DNA of 64,000 nt from Cinnamomum chago (taxonomy: Eukaryota > Streptophyta > Magnoliopsida > Laurales > Lauraceae). Positions 35,901 to 47,948 of this stretch are shown in pieces. The stretch is taken from assembly GCA_038049695.1 (NCBI GenBank), contig CP142453.1, positions 1,691,501 through 1,755,500 of the forward strand. The letters are read 5' to 3'. The position numbers and the translations under genes are program-made. The notes under the pieces were generated by a model. It had not been told where the DNA came from. It ran no database searches and worked only from the letters and a program-made list of their open reading frames with translations. Each line of letters begins with the position of its first letter. Position 1 is the first letter of the stretch.

Positions 35901-38308
35901 GCCGTGCCACTATTTTGCAAAGAGTAGCTTAGTCTGGGGGTCCACTTTCATGGATAGCAATGATGGGTGAAAAGAGGGATTGTGAGGTCTATTTATGGCC
36001 AAGTAGCGCCAAAAAGTGGAATCTTCATTTGTGATTTTGTGGTCTCATAGACAATTATTAGCCCTTAGTTCAAGTGCATGTTTGTGTTATCTTCATGATG
36101 TTCCTGTTTGTGTTATCTTCATGATAGGTCCAATGGTGTGTAAAAGTTGGATGAGTGTGAAAATGGAGTAAGTGCTAATTTTATTGGGCTACTGGGTGTG
36201 GGGAGGTAAGATTTATCATAGGTCAGTGCAAGTGAGCCCCATGGGCCAGGCTGCTAATTGCACAGCTGTGGCCTGGCATTGGCCGCCCTGAATGTTTTTA
36301 CTTTGTCCTGGGATATAAATAATGATACCCTTCTATTTGCCTGAAAGAACCACTTTAAATTGTAGTTTGACAGACAAATGAATGCTTCAAGGATCAGCCC
36401 TGATGATTCTCCTTGGGAGTATTGTTATAAGCCCAGGTATGTTTGGAAGACTTGATCAAGTGAAACTTCATAAAATTGGTTGCATCTTTTTTCTCCTGAT
36501 AGCCATGTCTTATGACGACAGCTCTCTGGGTTTGCCTGAGGTTCCTGTTGTGTCTCTAATATTTGCGGGAAATAACAGCTATGTGGTTCACAATCCCATT
36601 TATTCTTACTTTGGGAAAGAGGTGTGTATTCTCTTCCTCTTCTTGCTTCTGCTGCAGTTAAGCAATCATCATAATTATCATCGTGAGTGTAGACGGTTAC
36701 ATTACCTAGGAATTATTCTGTGTTGTCTATGTTGATGCATTGGATTCTTGGAAGCTTCACAATATCCTGAATTTCTGATGTGGTTTTACATCTTGTTGGA
36801 ACCATTGTGGATTGATACACACACCATTGATCTGATGGGCCCATTGTAGTCAAGGCACAAGGCGCCAAGCCCTTCTAGAGCTCAAGGTGTGTGTGGCGCT
36901 AGCCTAACATACTTGCATCTCAAATGGGAAACAACGGAAGAAACCTTTAATTTTTTTTAGGTTCTATCATTGTGTCAGCCCATTTTGCCCATGTTGTATT
37001 CTTCATCATCAATGTATAGCCTATTCAAAATAGAAATATAGATTATTAACAAAATGGGAAGAGTAAAGGTACCTTAGGACCAATTACTAAATTGATAATT
37101 CATGTAATTATACTTTGAGAACATCAATATATAAGTGAGGTATTCCTCCAAATGGGGTACATCAGTTTTCATGCCAAATCTGAATTTTCAGACACCCCTA
37201 TCACAAACTTATCTTTCAAGGGGCTCTCTTTACAGATAGAGTTTCACAATTAGAAAAGCCCAAGGAAGTGAATCGTTATCTACGTAAACAATAATCATAC
37301 TCTTTAATGGTGCAGGAAGAGTTGGTTGCGTTTTGTTTAGCTATAGAGTCAGCAGCTGATGATGTTGGCACCATTGGCCGTGAGTGTCCTTCTGTACTCC
37401 GATAATCGATTTTTTTTTTTTTTGGATTACAATTTTCTAATGTAAGAGTGTTTTTTTTTTTTTTTTTTCTTTGAGTAATGCAGAGAATCTGATGCTGGGT
37501 TATCGCTTAGTGTTTGATCGGGAGAACCTGAAGCTGGGATGGTCAAATTCCAGTTGTGAGCTCAACCTCTCTACCCCTTTTTTATCATTATATATCTAAT
37601 TCTGAGACTTCTCAGAAGTCACCCATGATTTTCTTGGTTTGGAAATTTTGGTGGTTAAAATGACGGGGAAACCTAACTGACTACACTGGCTTGTTAAGGG
37701 TTACCAATAGCTGCTGTGACAGTGCCCATGTGACCTGACTGCAGACACTGTGCTTCCCTTTCTGGACTTAGCTGTAGTTAAAAATTTACTGATGGGGATT
37801 ATGCTTTGGTTCTGGGGTCCAACAAAAGCATGATATCTGCATTCAAAGAGGACACTAATCTGGTTGTGAGCCCTGGGATTTGTGGCCTGTGACCGCATCT
37901 AGTGTAGGGACCAGGCCAAGTATCATCTGAATCAGAGTCCATTTCCTATTTAACTGTAGAGTACTTCAACCAGTTATAGGAGTAAATTGCGCACATCGTT
38001 CTTTTTTTTTTTTTTCATTTTCTTTTTAAGTCTCCTATTGACAAATTATCTCTGGGTTCGTGGGATGGGCAGGTCGTGATATTAATGAAGGCACCAGAGC
38101 ACCATTAACTCCACCCCCACACAATGCGCTGGAAAATCAATTGCCGACGAATGAGCGGCAGAATTCTCATGGAAGCAATGCAGTTTCTCCTGCAGTTGCC
38201 GGGAGGACACCCCCAGATCATGCTGCTGCATCGAAGACTGCAATTTCATGCAGGAGATTTTGTTTGCCAAGTTTTCTGCTACTATCTTTGGCACTCTCAG
38301 TCCTCTAG
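26901..38308 (+). CDS. ASPL1: Secreted GPI-anchored-type aspartyl protease (ASPL1-like), 10 exons
   Basis: A pepsin-family (A1) peptidase that would act at the cell surface. Exons: 26901-27208, 31055-31190, 33024-33265, 33418-33642, 35730-35868, 36366-36436, 36522-36621, 37316-37379, 37484-37555, 38073-38308. All introns are GT-AG and the joined frame has 1593 nt, 530 residues, against about 528 for Arabidopsis At5g10080. Residues 1-25 form a signal peptide; family marker LIHRFSDEAKAL follows. Catalytic motifs are DTGS (Asp123) and DSGS (Asp331), with CCPY-region cysteines and QNLMLGYRLVFDRENLKLGW near the end. A Ser/Pro-rich stretch and a hydrophobic tail (SFLLLSLALSVL) suggest GPI attachment. 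I chose the acceptors for exons 3 and 7 because nearby alternatives (32989, 36502) give stops. No break is visible, so it is probably functional. Confidence 0.9.
28160..29530. repeat. Diverged repeats in intron 1 of the protease gene
   Basis: Several related stretches, in both orientations, contain GTGAAACTCCATAGTGGGCC, AAAATTAGAATTAATCAAAA and GATTAATAA. They begin near 28165, 28390 (inverted), 28805 and 29225. They look like an old locally amplified repeat; no terminal repeats or coding region are visible. Confidence 0.5.
30274..30419. repeat. 73-bp direct duplication in intron 1
   Basis: Two near-identical copies start at GTACGAGCTTTGAGCAACCT (30274 and 30347) and share CCATGACATAAAATCTCACA. 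They diverge only near their ends, so the duplication is local and fairly recent. Confidence 0.85.
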
Positions 38309-39088
38309 GATGGGATTTATATATATAATACTCATGTAAATCCAATGTAGCTAGCAGGCTTTCTTTTATCCAATGTTGTTTTTTGAGATCATTGGATTGA
38401 TAGGGGCTGTATGACTTCCTTTATATATAAAACTTCCTTCTGGCAATTGTTTTGTACCTTTAACTACCTTGATAGGGGCTGTATGGAGTGTCTTCTTTAT
38501 CTGCATATTCCTTGTTTGTTGATGCGGTGATATTTTTTGCTCTTTAGCTGAATTGAATAGTTGGAACATTACATGAGGCTCATCATGGTAGGTAATTAAC
38601 GAACCAAATCTAGGGAACTGTTGCTTTTCTTTTTACTATTTTTCCAAAATAGAATTGCAACAGTTGTGAGTTGTGGGGTGCTGGTCTAAGGCCGCCTTTT
38701 GCTAGACATTTATCTGTTTGTTTACTGCCTGTGGATGTTAACCTCATTTTTATTACTGAAGAAAAAAAAAAAATCATTTTTAATCTCTAGTTGAGTGGTG
38801 ATGCAACTGTAAATGCAGCTGACCCGTCTGGTAGAACCGTTCTCTGGGTGACTGCGGACCCAGAAGTGATTTGAGGGCTGAACTTTCAGAAAATCTAGAG
38901 ATGCTAAATTTATGAATGCTCTAATCCAGAGGAGGATTGTTGACCGAGAAGGTCCAATGGGGGACCTGTCTAATGAGCTATGAGTTCGGCCCCACATAGT
39001 AGATCCATAGTCTGGTCTCAGTAATTAATTCATAGGTTTCTTTGGAGTTTTTATGGGGCATATTGGTTCATGTTTTATAGACACTTGG
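38309..39088. other. 3' flank of the protease gene
   Basis: AT-rich sequence after the stop codon. ATATATATAATACTCATGTA (about 38319) could serve as a near-upstream polyadenylation signal. No further gene is seen before the LTR that begins at 39089. Confidence 0.4.
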
Positions 39089-39684
39089 TGTAAGATCCCG
39101 ACCTCGCCTAAGTTTTATTAGCGCTTAATTAATCTTCATTAAGTGCCTAATTAGTGTTTTGGTTGGTTTTGTATAGGGTTAATTAGATTTAGTGAATTTG
39201 ACCCAAGTTAGATGGAGCTATAACCTTTTTATAGTTTTAATCATGCATGTGCATTTCTAGCATTAGTGGGGTCTTCATGTACGGTTTATCAAATACTTTC
39301 CGTACAACTAGTCCTACGTGTGGACCCAACTCAGCCCATTTACAAGCCAAGACAACCCAAGCCCTTTGCCCAAATTTCATTCAAGAAAATGGACTTGCAT
39401 TCAAAGTCCAACCAAAATACCCTTTAAAACACCACCAACCGATCCTCTCTTCTATTCCCCCTCTTCCACCTTCATTTCAGCTGAGGAACCTCTTTCTTCT
39501 CTCCTTCTCCTTACATTTTCATATCAATTGCTAGAATCACCATTAAAGGAGCTTGCATGTGAGAGTTTTGGGGTCCAGTTATCTTCTTCCTCAACTATGT
39601 CTCTCAGCTGGACCCTCTTTTCCTTCATTCATCAATGTTACTCTCAGACCTCTTCTTCAAATCCGCTGGACAGAGCATTGCATG
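39089..39684 (+). repeat. Left part of a Del/Tekay-like LTR (outermost layer)
   Basis: Begins TGTAAGATCCCGACC, matching the sense start of the related LTR on the minus strand (TGTTAGGCTCCGTCCC, at 47258). It is interrupted at 39684 by the TAT element and resumes at 60961. No internal domain follows, so with the right part it appears to be a solo LTR of about 2.6 kb. Confidence 0.7.
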
Positions 39685-40343
39685 TGTAAGTGCATAAAAT
39701 AATACTCACAAAGTAGGGATGCCTTCAAGGACTTACTCAAGGAACTCGAGGAGGAGCTGCGTGTCCGATGAACCTGAAAGGGGAGAAGAGAACAGTCAAA
39801 GGACCCTGGCTGGGGCAGCACAGGGCTCTCCGATGCTTAAATTAGTAGTGATCAGAGAAGAAGAAGGAAGAGAGGTGTGGTTGCATGTAGAGGAATGCAT
39901 ACCTCCTTTGTGGATGGTCTGTTACCTTATATGAGAGATTGTGTTGGTGCCTGTGCCAGTGGGCCTCATGATGCGACTAGGGTCTCATCAGCCCACATAG
40001 TCATTAATAAGGGTCCATCACAGCCCCCATTACATTTAATGAGGGTCCGATCAGCCCATACTGCATTTAATGTGAGTGACATTGGGCTTGATCTGTTGCC
40101 GGCTGAGGTCCCATCGAATCCCTTTCTTGGGCCCTGTCCTGATAGGGTTGCGGCCAACGGATGTGATTGCATAACTCTGTTCAGCCGAGACCGTATGGGG
40201 TGGCATGGCCGAACTGATTACTACTTTCCCGATATCAGCAGCTGGTGCCGAAATCGAAGCAATGCAGGATCCATGTCCGAGACCGATATGGAGTGCTTTT
40301 CCGAAACCGAACGGGTTTTGGTTTACGAGACGGTCCCCACACA
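39685..40343 (-). repeat. 3' LTR of the TAT element
   Basis: Pairs with 60302-60960 over its full 659 bp. In sense orientation it follows a purine tract and ends TTACA next to the flank GCATG. Confidence 0.95.
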
Positions 40344-40359
40344 ATAGCCCCCCATCTCT
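40344..40359 (-). promoter_or_regulatory. Polypurine tract of the TAT element
   Basis: Read on the minus strand, AGAGATGGGGGGCTAT directly precedes the 3' LTR, the expected place for plus-strand priming. Confidence 0.75.
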
Positions 40360-40985
40360 TGACCTCTTGGGCTGCCCGAGCTTTGAGGTTGAGAGCTGAA
40401 GTGGTCTTTCGAAGCCGTTTGGCATTTATCCCATAGGCACCTTCCAGCCAAGGGTTCTGACTGTTTGGCGTCAGGCGCCGCCATCATTTTGATCGCCCGA
40501 GACAATAGAGGGTGTTATAAATGCCGGGGCTATGATTAGTATGGGAAGACGGACCATCAGCGCCATGCGTCATTGTTCGAAAGGCCTCCTTGTCATTTCG
40601 AGGCGGCGCGCGATGCAAGTCGAAGCGACACTTCGCACGCGTCTCGCTTCGAATTCCGGGATGGCGCCCATCCCTGTCCTTCAAATTCATTTTGGCATTT
40701 CTTTTCGCCATTTTCGCCTGTGGATTCTGCTAGAACGTCCTCTGCTAGAACTTCTTCTGCCAGAACTTCTTCTGCTAGAACCAGTGAGGGACCACCGATT
40801 CGCTCTGTGATTTCGCTCACCGTAGTCCGGCCCCATCTCCGTCAGTCTGTGAGTGTCTTTACTCTGATTCTCTCCTTTTGTTTACATTTCTGACCTAGTT
40901 CCTCCTAGGGTTTCCTCTATCCCCTACCTTTTCCGTTCTGTCTGCCCCTTCTTTAGAGCTTTGTTAGGGTTTCTTAGATTCAGGA

Positions 40986-41921
40986 ATGGGGGCTTTCAGT
41001 CACTGGATAGACTCCCCTGTGGCCCTGGCAGAGCTTAGGGCCAAATTCATGGTCCCGGAGGACGTTCGGATAAAGGCCTCCGATAGGTCTTCCGGTTACA
41101 CTTTCAGCAACGGCTGGATGCCGTTCCCACTTGTTGCCATTATTGAAGGTGGGGTTAGATTCCCCCTTCATAATCTTCTGAGGTCCTGCCTCCGAGCATG
41201 GAATCTCTGCCCGTGCCAACTGATGCCCAACGGTTTCAAGATCGTCATGGGCGTCGCCGAATTGAATAGGACCTTAGGAATCGACCTCGGCGTCCATGAC
41301 ATCGAAGATGTTTATGATCTGTGCAAAACCCGAGACGGAAACACATATTATCTCCGGGTCAAAGCAAAGTGTTCCCCCCTCATCACGGCCCTGGAGGACT
41401 CGAACAAATATGCCGGAGATGACCGACTGTTCGTCTCTGGCAATTGGGAGTTCGGGGAGACCGAATCCGAGGCCGCAAGGAGAGTCCAAATCCCGAGATC
41501 CTTCGGCACACCACCGAATAACACCCTACCCTCTCTACCGGGTTTCGGATTTTTGGCTTGCCCCTGTCAGCTTTTATTCTAATTCTTTTCTTTCCTTTTG
41601 CAGGCCTCCACCAGCGAAAACGAGCCGCTCACCTCGATCGTTGGAGGAGGAACAAAGATTGGCTGAATAAAATATATCAGTACCGAGGCCACTACAACAG
41701 AGCGGCTTTCTCTCTGCTAGGGTACGAGCCGAAGTACATGTCCTATACGCGGAAATCTGGCCGCCCCGTAGAGATTGTTTTTGCCCTAGCCGAGAACGCC
41801 AGCCGGGTCGTCTCGGGCGCTGAGGCCTCTTCGTTGGCTGTTGGTGTCGGAAGTGATCCTCTGAGGGGGATTGAGTACTCCCCAGACGCCGAAGAGATGG
41901 AGAGGCGTCGGCCATCCTACC
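40986..41921 (+). pseudogene. Antisense gene of the TAT element, 5' exons (Transposase_28-like)
   Basis: This gene lies opposite to gag-pol. Exon 1 (40986-41541) reads MGAFSHWIDSPVALAELRAK, then GYTFSNGWMPFPL, RFPLHNLLRSCLRAWNLCPC and QLMPNGFKIVMG. This is the plant domain catalogued as a putative gypsy-type transposon protein (Transposase_28), known as an antisense frame in TAT elements. An intron with a GTTTCG donor and TTTTGCAG acceptor joins exon 2 (41604-41921; LDRWRRNKDWLNKIYQYRGH) in frame. The exon is cut at 41921 by the Del-like element and the gene resumes near 52700. The function of such proteins is unknown to me. Confidence 0.75.
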
Positions 41922-43319
41922 TGTCACGCCCCGGGACTAAGGCCCTGATAATCAAGTCCTTAATCCGGGGGACGTGGCGCGACGGGTCAGAAAAATCCGC
42001 CCGCACACGCTATTTATTTTCCCACAGGATTCCGCGGTGAGGATTCCAGACGATCCATCACAACCAATTAATCGAATTCACAACAAATAATAATATGCGG
42101 AAGCTTGTAGCAAAATAAAAACCAACTGAGATATAAGATAATTGCACAAACTCTGTATCAAAAGAGAAATATATAAAAGGTATAACCCAAAGTTAGTTAA
42201 AGTTGTGAGGATCACAAAAAGTATATTTAATTTATACATCCCAAAAGAAGACCGATGAGGTCATAAACTAAGTTCCCAAAATGTTATCCCAGATCAAATT
42301 CCAACACGACGTCTACATGACATCGTTGGGCTGCCACTCGCGCTCCACTGGCGGCTCTACCGCATCAACCGCGTGCTCCGCCTCAAAATCTGCGGGTCTG
42401 ACATCTGACACCAAACAAAAGAGTATCAGACACGACGGTCTGGCAAGTGGATAAAGCAGATAAGGTATACAAGTTTTATAAATTTCATGTTTAAAATCAT
42501 AAAAATACAACTGAAACGAAACATATATAAAGAGTAAACCAAGTGAACCAAATCTATACAAATGAAAGAATTTCATAGTTTAAATGTTTCAAACTAACTG
42601 ACAAATAATCGAAATATTGGCAAACCACATATAGCTATATTCTCCTATTACCGAAGTAACAAGAGCACACAGACAAATAGCCGTTGCCATATAAAATGGC
42701 CGGAACAAACAGACAGAAGCCGTTGCCACTACTCGTGGGACCGGAATACAGAACCGTTGCCATGGCCGGAGCAAACAAATAGAATCCAAACTGCAGTTGG
42801 CAAATAATTTTAAGATCCCAAGCCGGGTGATCAGCCCAACTAGGTGACCTAAGCTTAGTGGTGCCATTCAAAACCAAAACCTGAATCGATACAAATCAAA
42901 TCATAGTAATACATTTCCAAAATCGATAAAAGGAACTACTCCAGACAAATACATACTGACAAATTCGAACGAATCAGATGAGTAGCCTTACCGATGTTTC
43001 CAAATGTGGCAAACCACTCAAATCTATTTCAAAACAATTTGTAGAAAGTATACAAATTTTCTTAACTTGGAATGAATTAATGTATAGTGGTTTAATGGCT
43101 TACCACGGGTCGTCTTGACATACACTTAGACCCTTAATGTCAATAATATATGTAAAGCTTGGTGTCACTGAAGATCTCTGACAATTAAAGATATAAAGTG
43201 TATATTAAGACTTGAATAAATTTCCCGGGTAATTCTAACATCAAACAATTCCATCATATTTCCCATTTAAATCCACTTGTTTAAGGTACTTTGATTCAAT
43301 GTATACATCTCGTACTACT

Positions 43320-43820
43320 ATGCTTCAATGGGGTTTAAATGGGCTTAAAATAATGGGGAAAATGGGCTGGAATGGGCTGTAAAACAGCCCAGAATTTGGG
43401 CTGAATTGGGCTGGAAAACAGCCCTGAAATGGGCTGAAAACAGGCCCTGGAATGGCTGAAAACAGGCCTGAAATTGGACCTGAAATCAGCTCAGAATTGG
43501 ACCTGAAAACAGTCCAGAATTGGGCCTGAAATAGGCCTGAAAACTGCCCAGAATTGGGCCTGAAATCAGCTTGGAATCTGCCGAGAAATTGGGCCTGAAA
43601 TTGGCCTGGAATCTGCCCAGAAATTGGGCCTGAAATTGGCCTGGAATCTGCCCAGAATTTGGGCCTGAGATTGGCCTGTAAACAGCCATGGAATGTGCCT
43701 GATATGGGCTGGAAAACAGGCCAGAAAATTGGGCTGAAAACAGGCCTGAAATTGGGCTGAAAACAGGCCTGAAATGGGCTGATAACAGGCCTGAAATTGG
43801 GCCTGAAACAGGGCCCAAGC
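43320..43820. repeat. Degenerate short repeats within the Del-like LTR
   Basis: Variants of GGGCTGAAAACAGGCCTGAAAT recur every 20-30 bp across about 500 bp. The words GGGCTG, GGCCTG and CAGCCC dominate. Minus-strand frames here translate as repeated FSAQFQA-like peptides and are repeat artefacts. Confidence 0.8.
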
Positions 43821-43957
43821 CTGTTCGCGCGGACTGGGCTCTGTCCAGTCCGAAAGTGAGTGCAGATTCCTGCACTTCTCCTCCCTCATTTCTGATTCAA
43901 ACATTTCTCCATTTCCCACCTGATTGGTTTGCATTTCTCCCTTCTGAAATTACATTC

Positions 43958-44497
43958 TGATGATGCCAAAAAATGACTTTCGGGCACCACCAGTCAAGTG
44001 ATATGCAATTAATGTAGAAATTAATGAAGAGAGAGAAGGTTTATAGTGGTTCGGTCAATATGACCTACGTCCACTTTAAATGATCACTTTACTGCTCTGA
44101 GGAGGAGATTACAAAGTAGTCAGATACAATAATGATGTGAAGAATTCGAGAGATCCCCTTTCCTTTGATAGGACTCCTCCTTTTATACTCTTTCTCCAAC
44201 GGGTGGGGAGATTCTCCAGGGATTTCCAATGATGTACGCTCCAGTCTGGTGGAGTCTTCCGAACTCTCCTCAACAGATGAGCAGATAAGATTTCCTCCGC
44301 GGGAATTGGTAAAAGCAGGTAGGTGAAACAACACGATGACTTTGTCATTCTGTGGATTCGGATCCGGCCTCAATGGGTAGATCAAGACCTAGGCTAATCA
44401 TGGACTAAGGTCAGTTCGACCTGACCCGTCATCGTGGACCGAGCCTCTTGGGCCTAACCTGTTATTGCGGGCCGACTTACTTGGACCTGACCCATCA
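43958..44497 (-). mobile_element. Solo LTR of the TR-GAG family
   Basis: A 540-bp LTR, sense start TGATG and end GGCATCATCA, flanked by a perfect duplication CATTC (43953-43957 and 44498-44502). It shares with the TR-GAG LTRs at 11004 and 21133 the GTATAAAAGG box, CTCCCCACCCGTTGG, GTGGACGTAGGTC and GCATATCACTTGAC. Divergence is much greater than between the two TR-GAG LTRs, so it is another lineage of the same family. No internal region remains, which implies LTR-LTR recombination. Confidence 0.93.
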
Positions 44498-45051
44498 CAT
44501 TCCATTCAATCACAGACACCCTAATCCATTCTATTTACTAAAAACCTGGTATAAACATTGTTTCTAATCCATTGAAAACCCAAAACTTTGAGAAATACAG
44601 ACTAATGATTCAGAAGCTATATTGAACCATAAAACCATGGTTTCTGAAGCAACAACTGATAACATATAACACATCATTCATAACCTGAGCAATAAAAAAA
44701 AAATCAAACCCATGAATTGTATAGGAACTAGTATCTTAATAGCATGCATCTCTTGTCCAAATTATTCACTTGCCTTGGGTTGCAATTAAATCTAAAACAC
44801 TCCAAGAAGTCTCCTACACAGCCAAGCTCCAAACCTACACCAAATCCCATGGAAGAACCCATTCAAAAACTCAATATTTGAAAAGGGAAGGAGCTCTTAA
44901 AGAAACTCTTTTGCATGCATCATAAAAGAGTCCTAAAGGGTCTAAAAAACCAAGATTTCAAGAGGGGAAGCCATGGCTAACCTTGAGAAGCTCTAAAGAA
45001 GAAGGAGAGTTTGAAGAAGATGATGAACACAACTGAAATCTCTTGAAAATG

Positions 45052-47258
45052 TGTCACGACCCGGCCCCGAGATCAGAGTGATTAGGGTTAATCCCCGGGT
45101 CGCGATGTTAATCATACTTACTCCCGTAAACCCCGTTTAACCGAAGTTACAACGAAGTCTACAAGGGATCTTGCATACGTACCTGTCAATGTACAGTGCG
45201 GAATATACAAATAATATACATTGACAACCAATTAATCGAACTAATCAAATACTTTACTATGAACAGTAAAGTTACTTTACATCTGTTCAGTTTCTCACTA
45301 TCAACCACTGCACATTTATAATACAATGCAGGGAATATACTTACAATGCTTACAATACCAAAATGAATCTATTAAAATCATTTCTAAAAGTTCTCAAAAG
45401 ATTTCTACTTGTTCGCCCTCAATTCATGTCCATTCAGCTAGACCTCCTGGAGGTAACGAATGGGCCTCCTCCGTTGACGGAACGGCCTCGGAGGTACTGG
45501 CACGAGCAACTGAGCCTGTAACATCATCAGTAATACCATGAACACGACGGTTCAACAAGGTATACATATATTTATGACATTTCATAATTCCTAACAATGT
45601 ATTGTTTAACAGTGCTAAACAATTCTAATATACAAGTGACAATGACAATAATATGGTAACTACACTAGCATTGGTTTCAACTCCATTCAGTTCTTCCAAA
45701 AGGAAGCAATTCATATTCATTTACTCATTCATTATATTCCATATTTCTTAATGGCTTATCAATGTATGACTTTTCAGTCAATGACCTTTCGGTCCAATAA
45801 GGTGGGATCTCCCAGTGTCTTGATCAGAGATCACTGGTGTCACCACGGGCTCCGGAACACCCCAATCTCATCTACTGCAGTAGGAATAGCATTTCATTTA
45901 TCAATTCATTTAGTTTATTGTTACTTTTCATTATGAGTTCAGAAACCACTAGGTAGTGCCAGACCTGTTAACAATTCCTATTAATCTCAATCTAATTCTA
46001 AATTAAGCCTCTAACTAACCCTTAAGTGAAACGACCGTTATCGATGCACGTATTACTATAGATGATATTACTTAAGTATGTGTGCATTAGGATAACCCTC
46101 GTTAACACTTAGGATGGTCTAAACATGATTAACATTAATTTCTAAGCTCAAACTACCCTTTCTAGACATTTCTCAATGAGCCAAGTCGACATAGGAAGGC
46201 CCGGTTATACTTGTCCCCATATCTACTTCATCTCCCAATATATGCTCATGAAGAGGTGTATACCATTGGTTTCTACGCTCCAAGAGCTTTCCAACGATAT
46301 ATAGAACTCAAAAATTGAACATATGGGTCAAAAGTTATGGCCATTCGAAATTGGCCTTTTTGGCCCAATGGGCCGACCCACTCGGGCAGGCCCAATTCGG
46401 GCTGGCCCATTTCTGGACAAAATTCAGAAAACACAACCTGTTTCAGGCTGCTGAACTGATTTCCTCCTTCCCTTCTTTACATTCAAGTCAGAACCTATAA
46501 CAACTTTGAAATCTCTTCTCTCTTTTACCACATCATTTAAACTAGTCCAACACATCTATTCATCTTCATGTCATACAAACCACAACCCTTCTATTCAGTC
46601 ATAAGAATCATCCATATCATTTTACCACATGATTCATGAATGTTTTTCTTTCCTAAATTATATGAAAACTACATCAAACAACATTCAATTAGTCATAAAA
46701 GTTTATACTTGCCTCAAAATGAAGTTCCAAGTCCTTGTTAGTTTGGTTTGGAGATGAAATCCTCTCTTTGAGCTTGATTTCCAAGAATAATTCCAAGAAG
46801 ATGCTCAAGAAGACAAAGAAGATGAAGGATAGCAACTTCTCTTCAATTCCCTTCACTTGAACCACTCTAATTGATGAAGGAATGGAGGAAGAAAGAAGAA
46901 GAAAAAATGGAGGAACGGTTGTTGGAGGAAGGTGCTGGAGATGAATGACTCAATGGAGTTCTCATCTTATCTTATAAGGGAATTTTGCATTTAACCCCCC
47001 TTTATTTCACTTAATTCCATTTCAAGTCAAATCAAAGCCTACTTGGTTCATTTCTAATCGAATCAATTCAAGTCTTTTACACAATTCATCGTACTCGTCG
47101 AGATACACATGCTGGTATCAAGACTTTCCGTATTCGGTAAAATACGTATAAATCCGTATTTATACATAATTCTTCATTTGCTTAACTAAATCGGCTTAAT
47201 TAGTCTCAATTTCAATTAAATAGAGTTAATCAAGATTAACTCGGGACGGAGCCTAACA
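45052..47258 (-). mobile_element. Solo LTR, Del-like, 2207 bp
   Basis: Sense start TGTTAGGCTCCGTCCCGAG and end GGGCCGGGTCGTGACA, flanked by a perfect duplication AAATG (45047-45051 and 47259-47263). It is related to the outermost LTR of the nest, which lies in the opposite orientation: sense words ATGGCCATAA and TATCGTTGGAAAGCTCTTGG occur in both (here near 46285-46345; there near 61648-61712). A TATA-like CTTATAAG lies near 46973 on the minus strand. Confidence 0.92.
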
Positions 47259-47948
47259 AAATGGTATAGTTGGAAAGCTTGGGAGATGAGGAAAACAATG
47301 GTATGATTTGTTCTTGAATTTGGGCATCAAAAGCAATACATGCAAGAGGAGTGAAGATGAGAGGAAGAAGGGAGTCTTCTCAGGTTTGTTGCAGGAAATG
47401 AAGAAGGAGAAGAAGTGGACTGACGTGGGTGGATTTTTAAATGGGTTTAAGCCCATTTGTGGGCCCCATTGGCCACAAAGTTTCAAGTGACTGGATCGAT
47501 CATTTGTGGGTCCCGAATGGAAATGACGAAGAAGACAGAAATGATCGTTGAAAAATCTAGTTTTCAAAAAGTATATTTTCCTCGTGATTTTCAAATTTCG
47601 AAATTTATTCACAAATTTGGGTGTGAAAAGACTGTTTTATAATTTTTCTCGAAAAACACGATTTCTAGGTTTCAAATGCAAACGGAGCAAACATGAAAGT
47701 TATTGGGATCAAAATAACAAATTCAAAAATGTCGAAATCCATATTTTTCATAAATCAAATAAATCTAATAAATCAAATTCCCATACTAACGCGTGACACA
47801 CGAGCCACCCCGGGCCCGGTCAAACTAAACTGAACGCGCTCAAAATTCCCCAATGTTATCTAATATTCTAATCTAACTAAAAATCCAAGCTAATCGTCCC
47901 CTAATCCCACTTAGAGACTAATCACAGTTAAAACAATAATAATATATA

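Noticed and set aside
43486-43934. Minus-strand frames with FSAQFQA-type repeats
   Set aside because: They translate the GGGCTG/GGCCTG repeats in the Del-like LTR.
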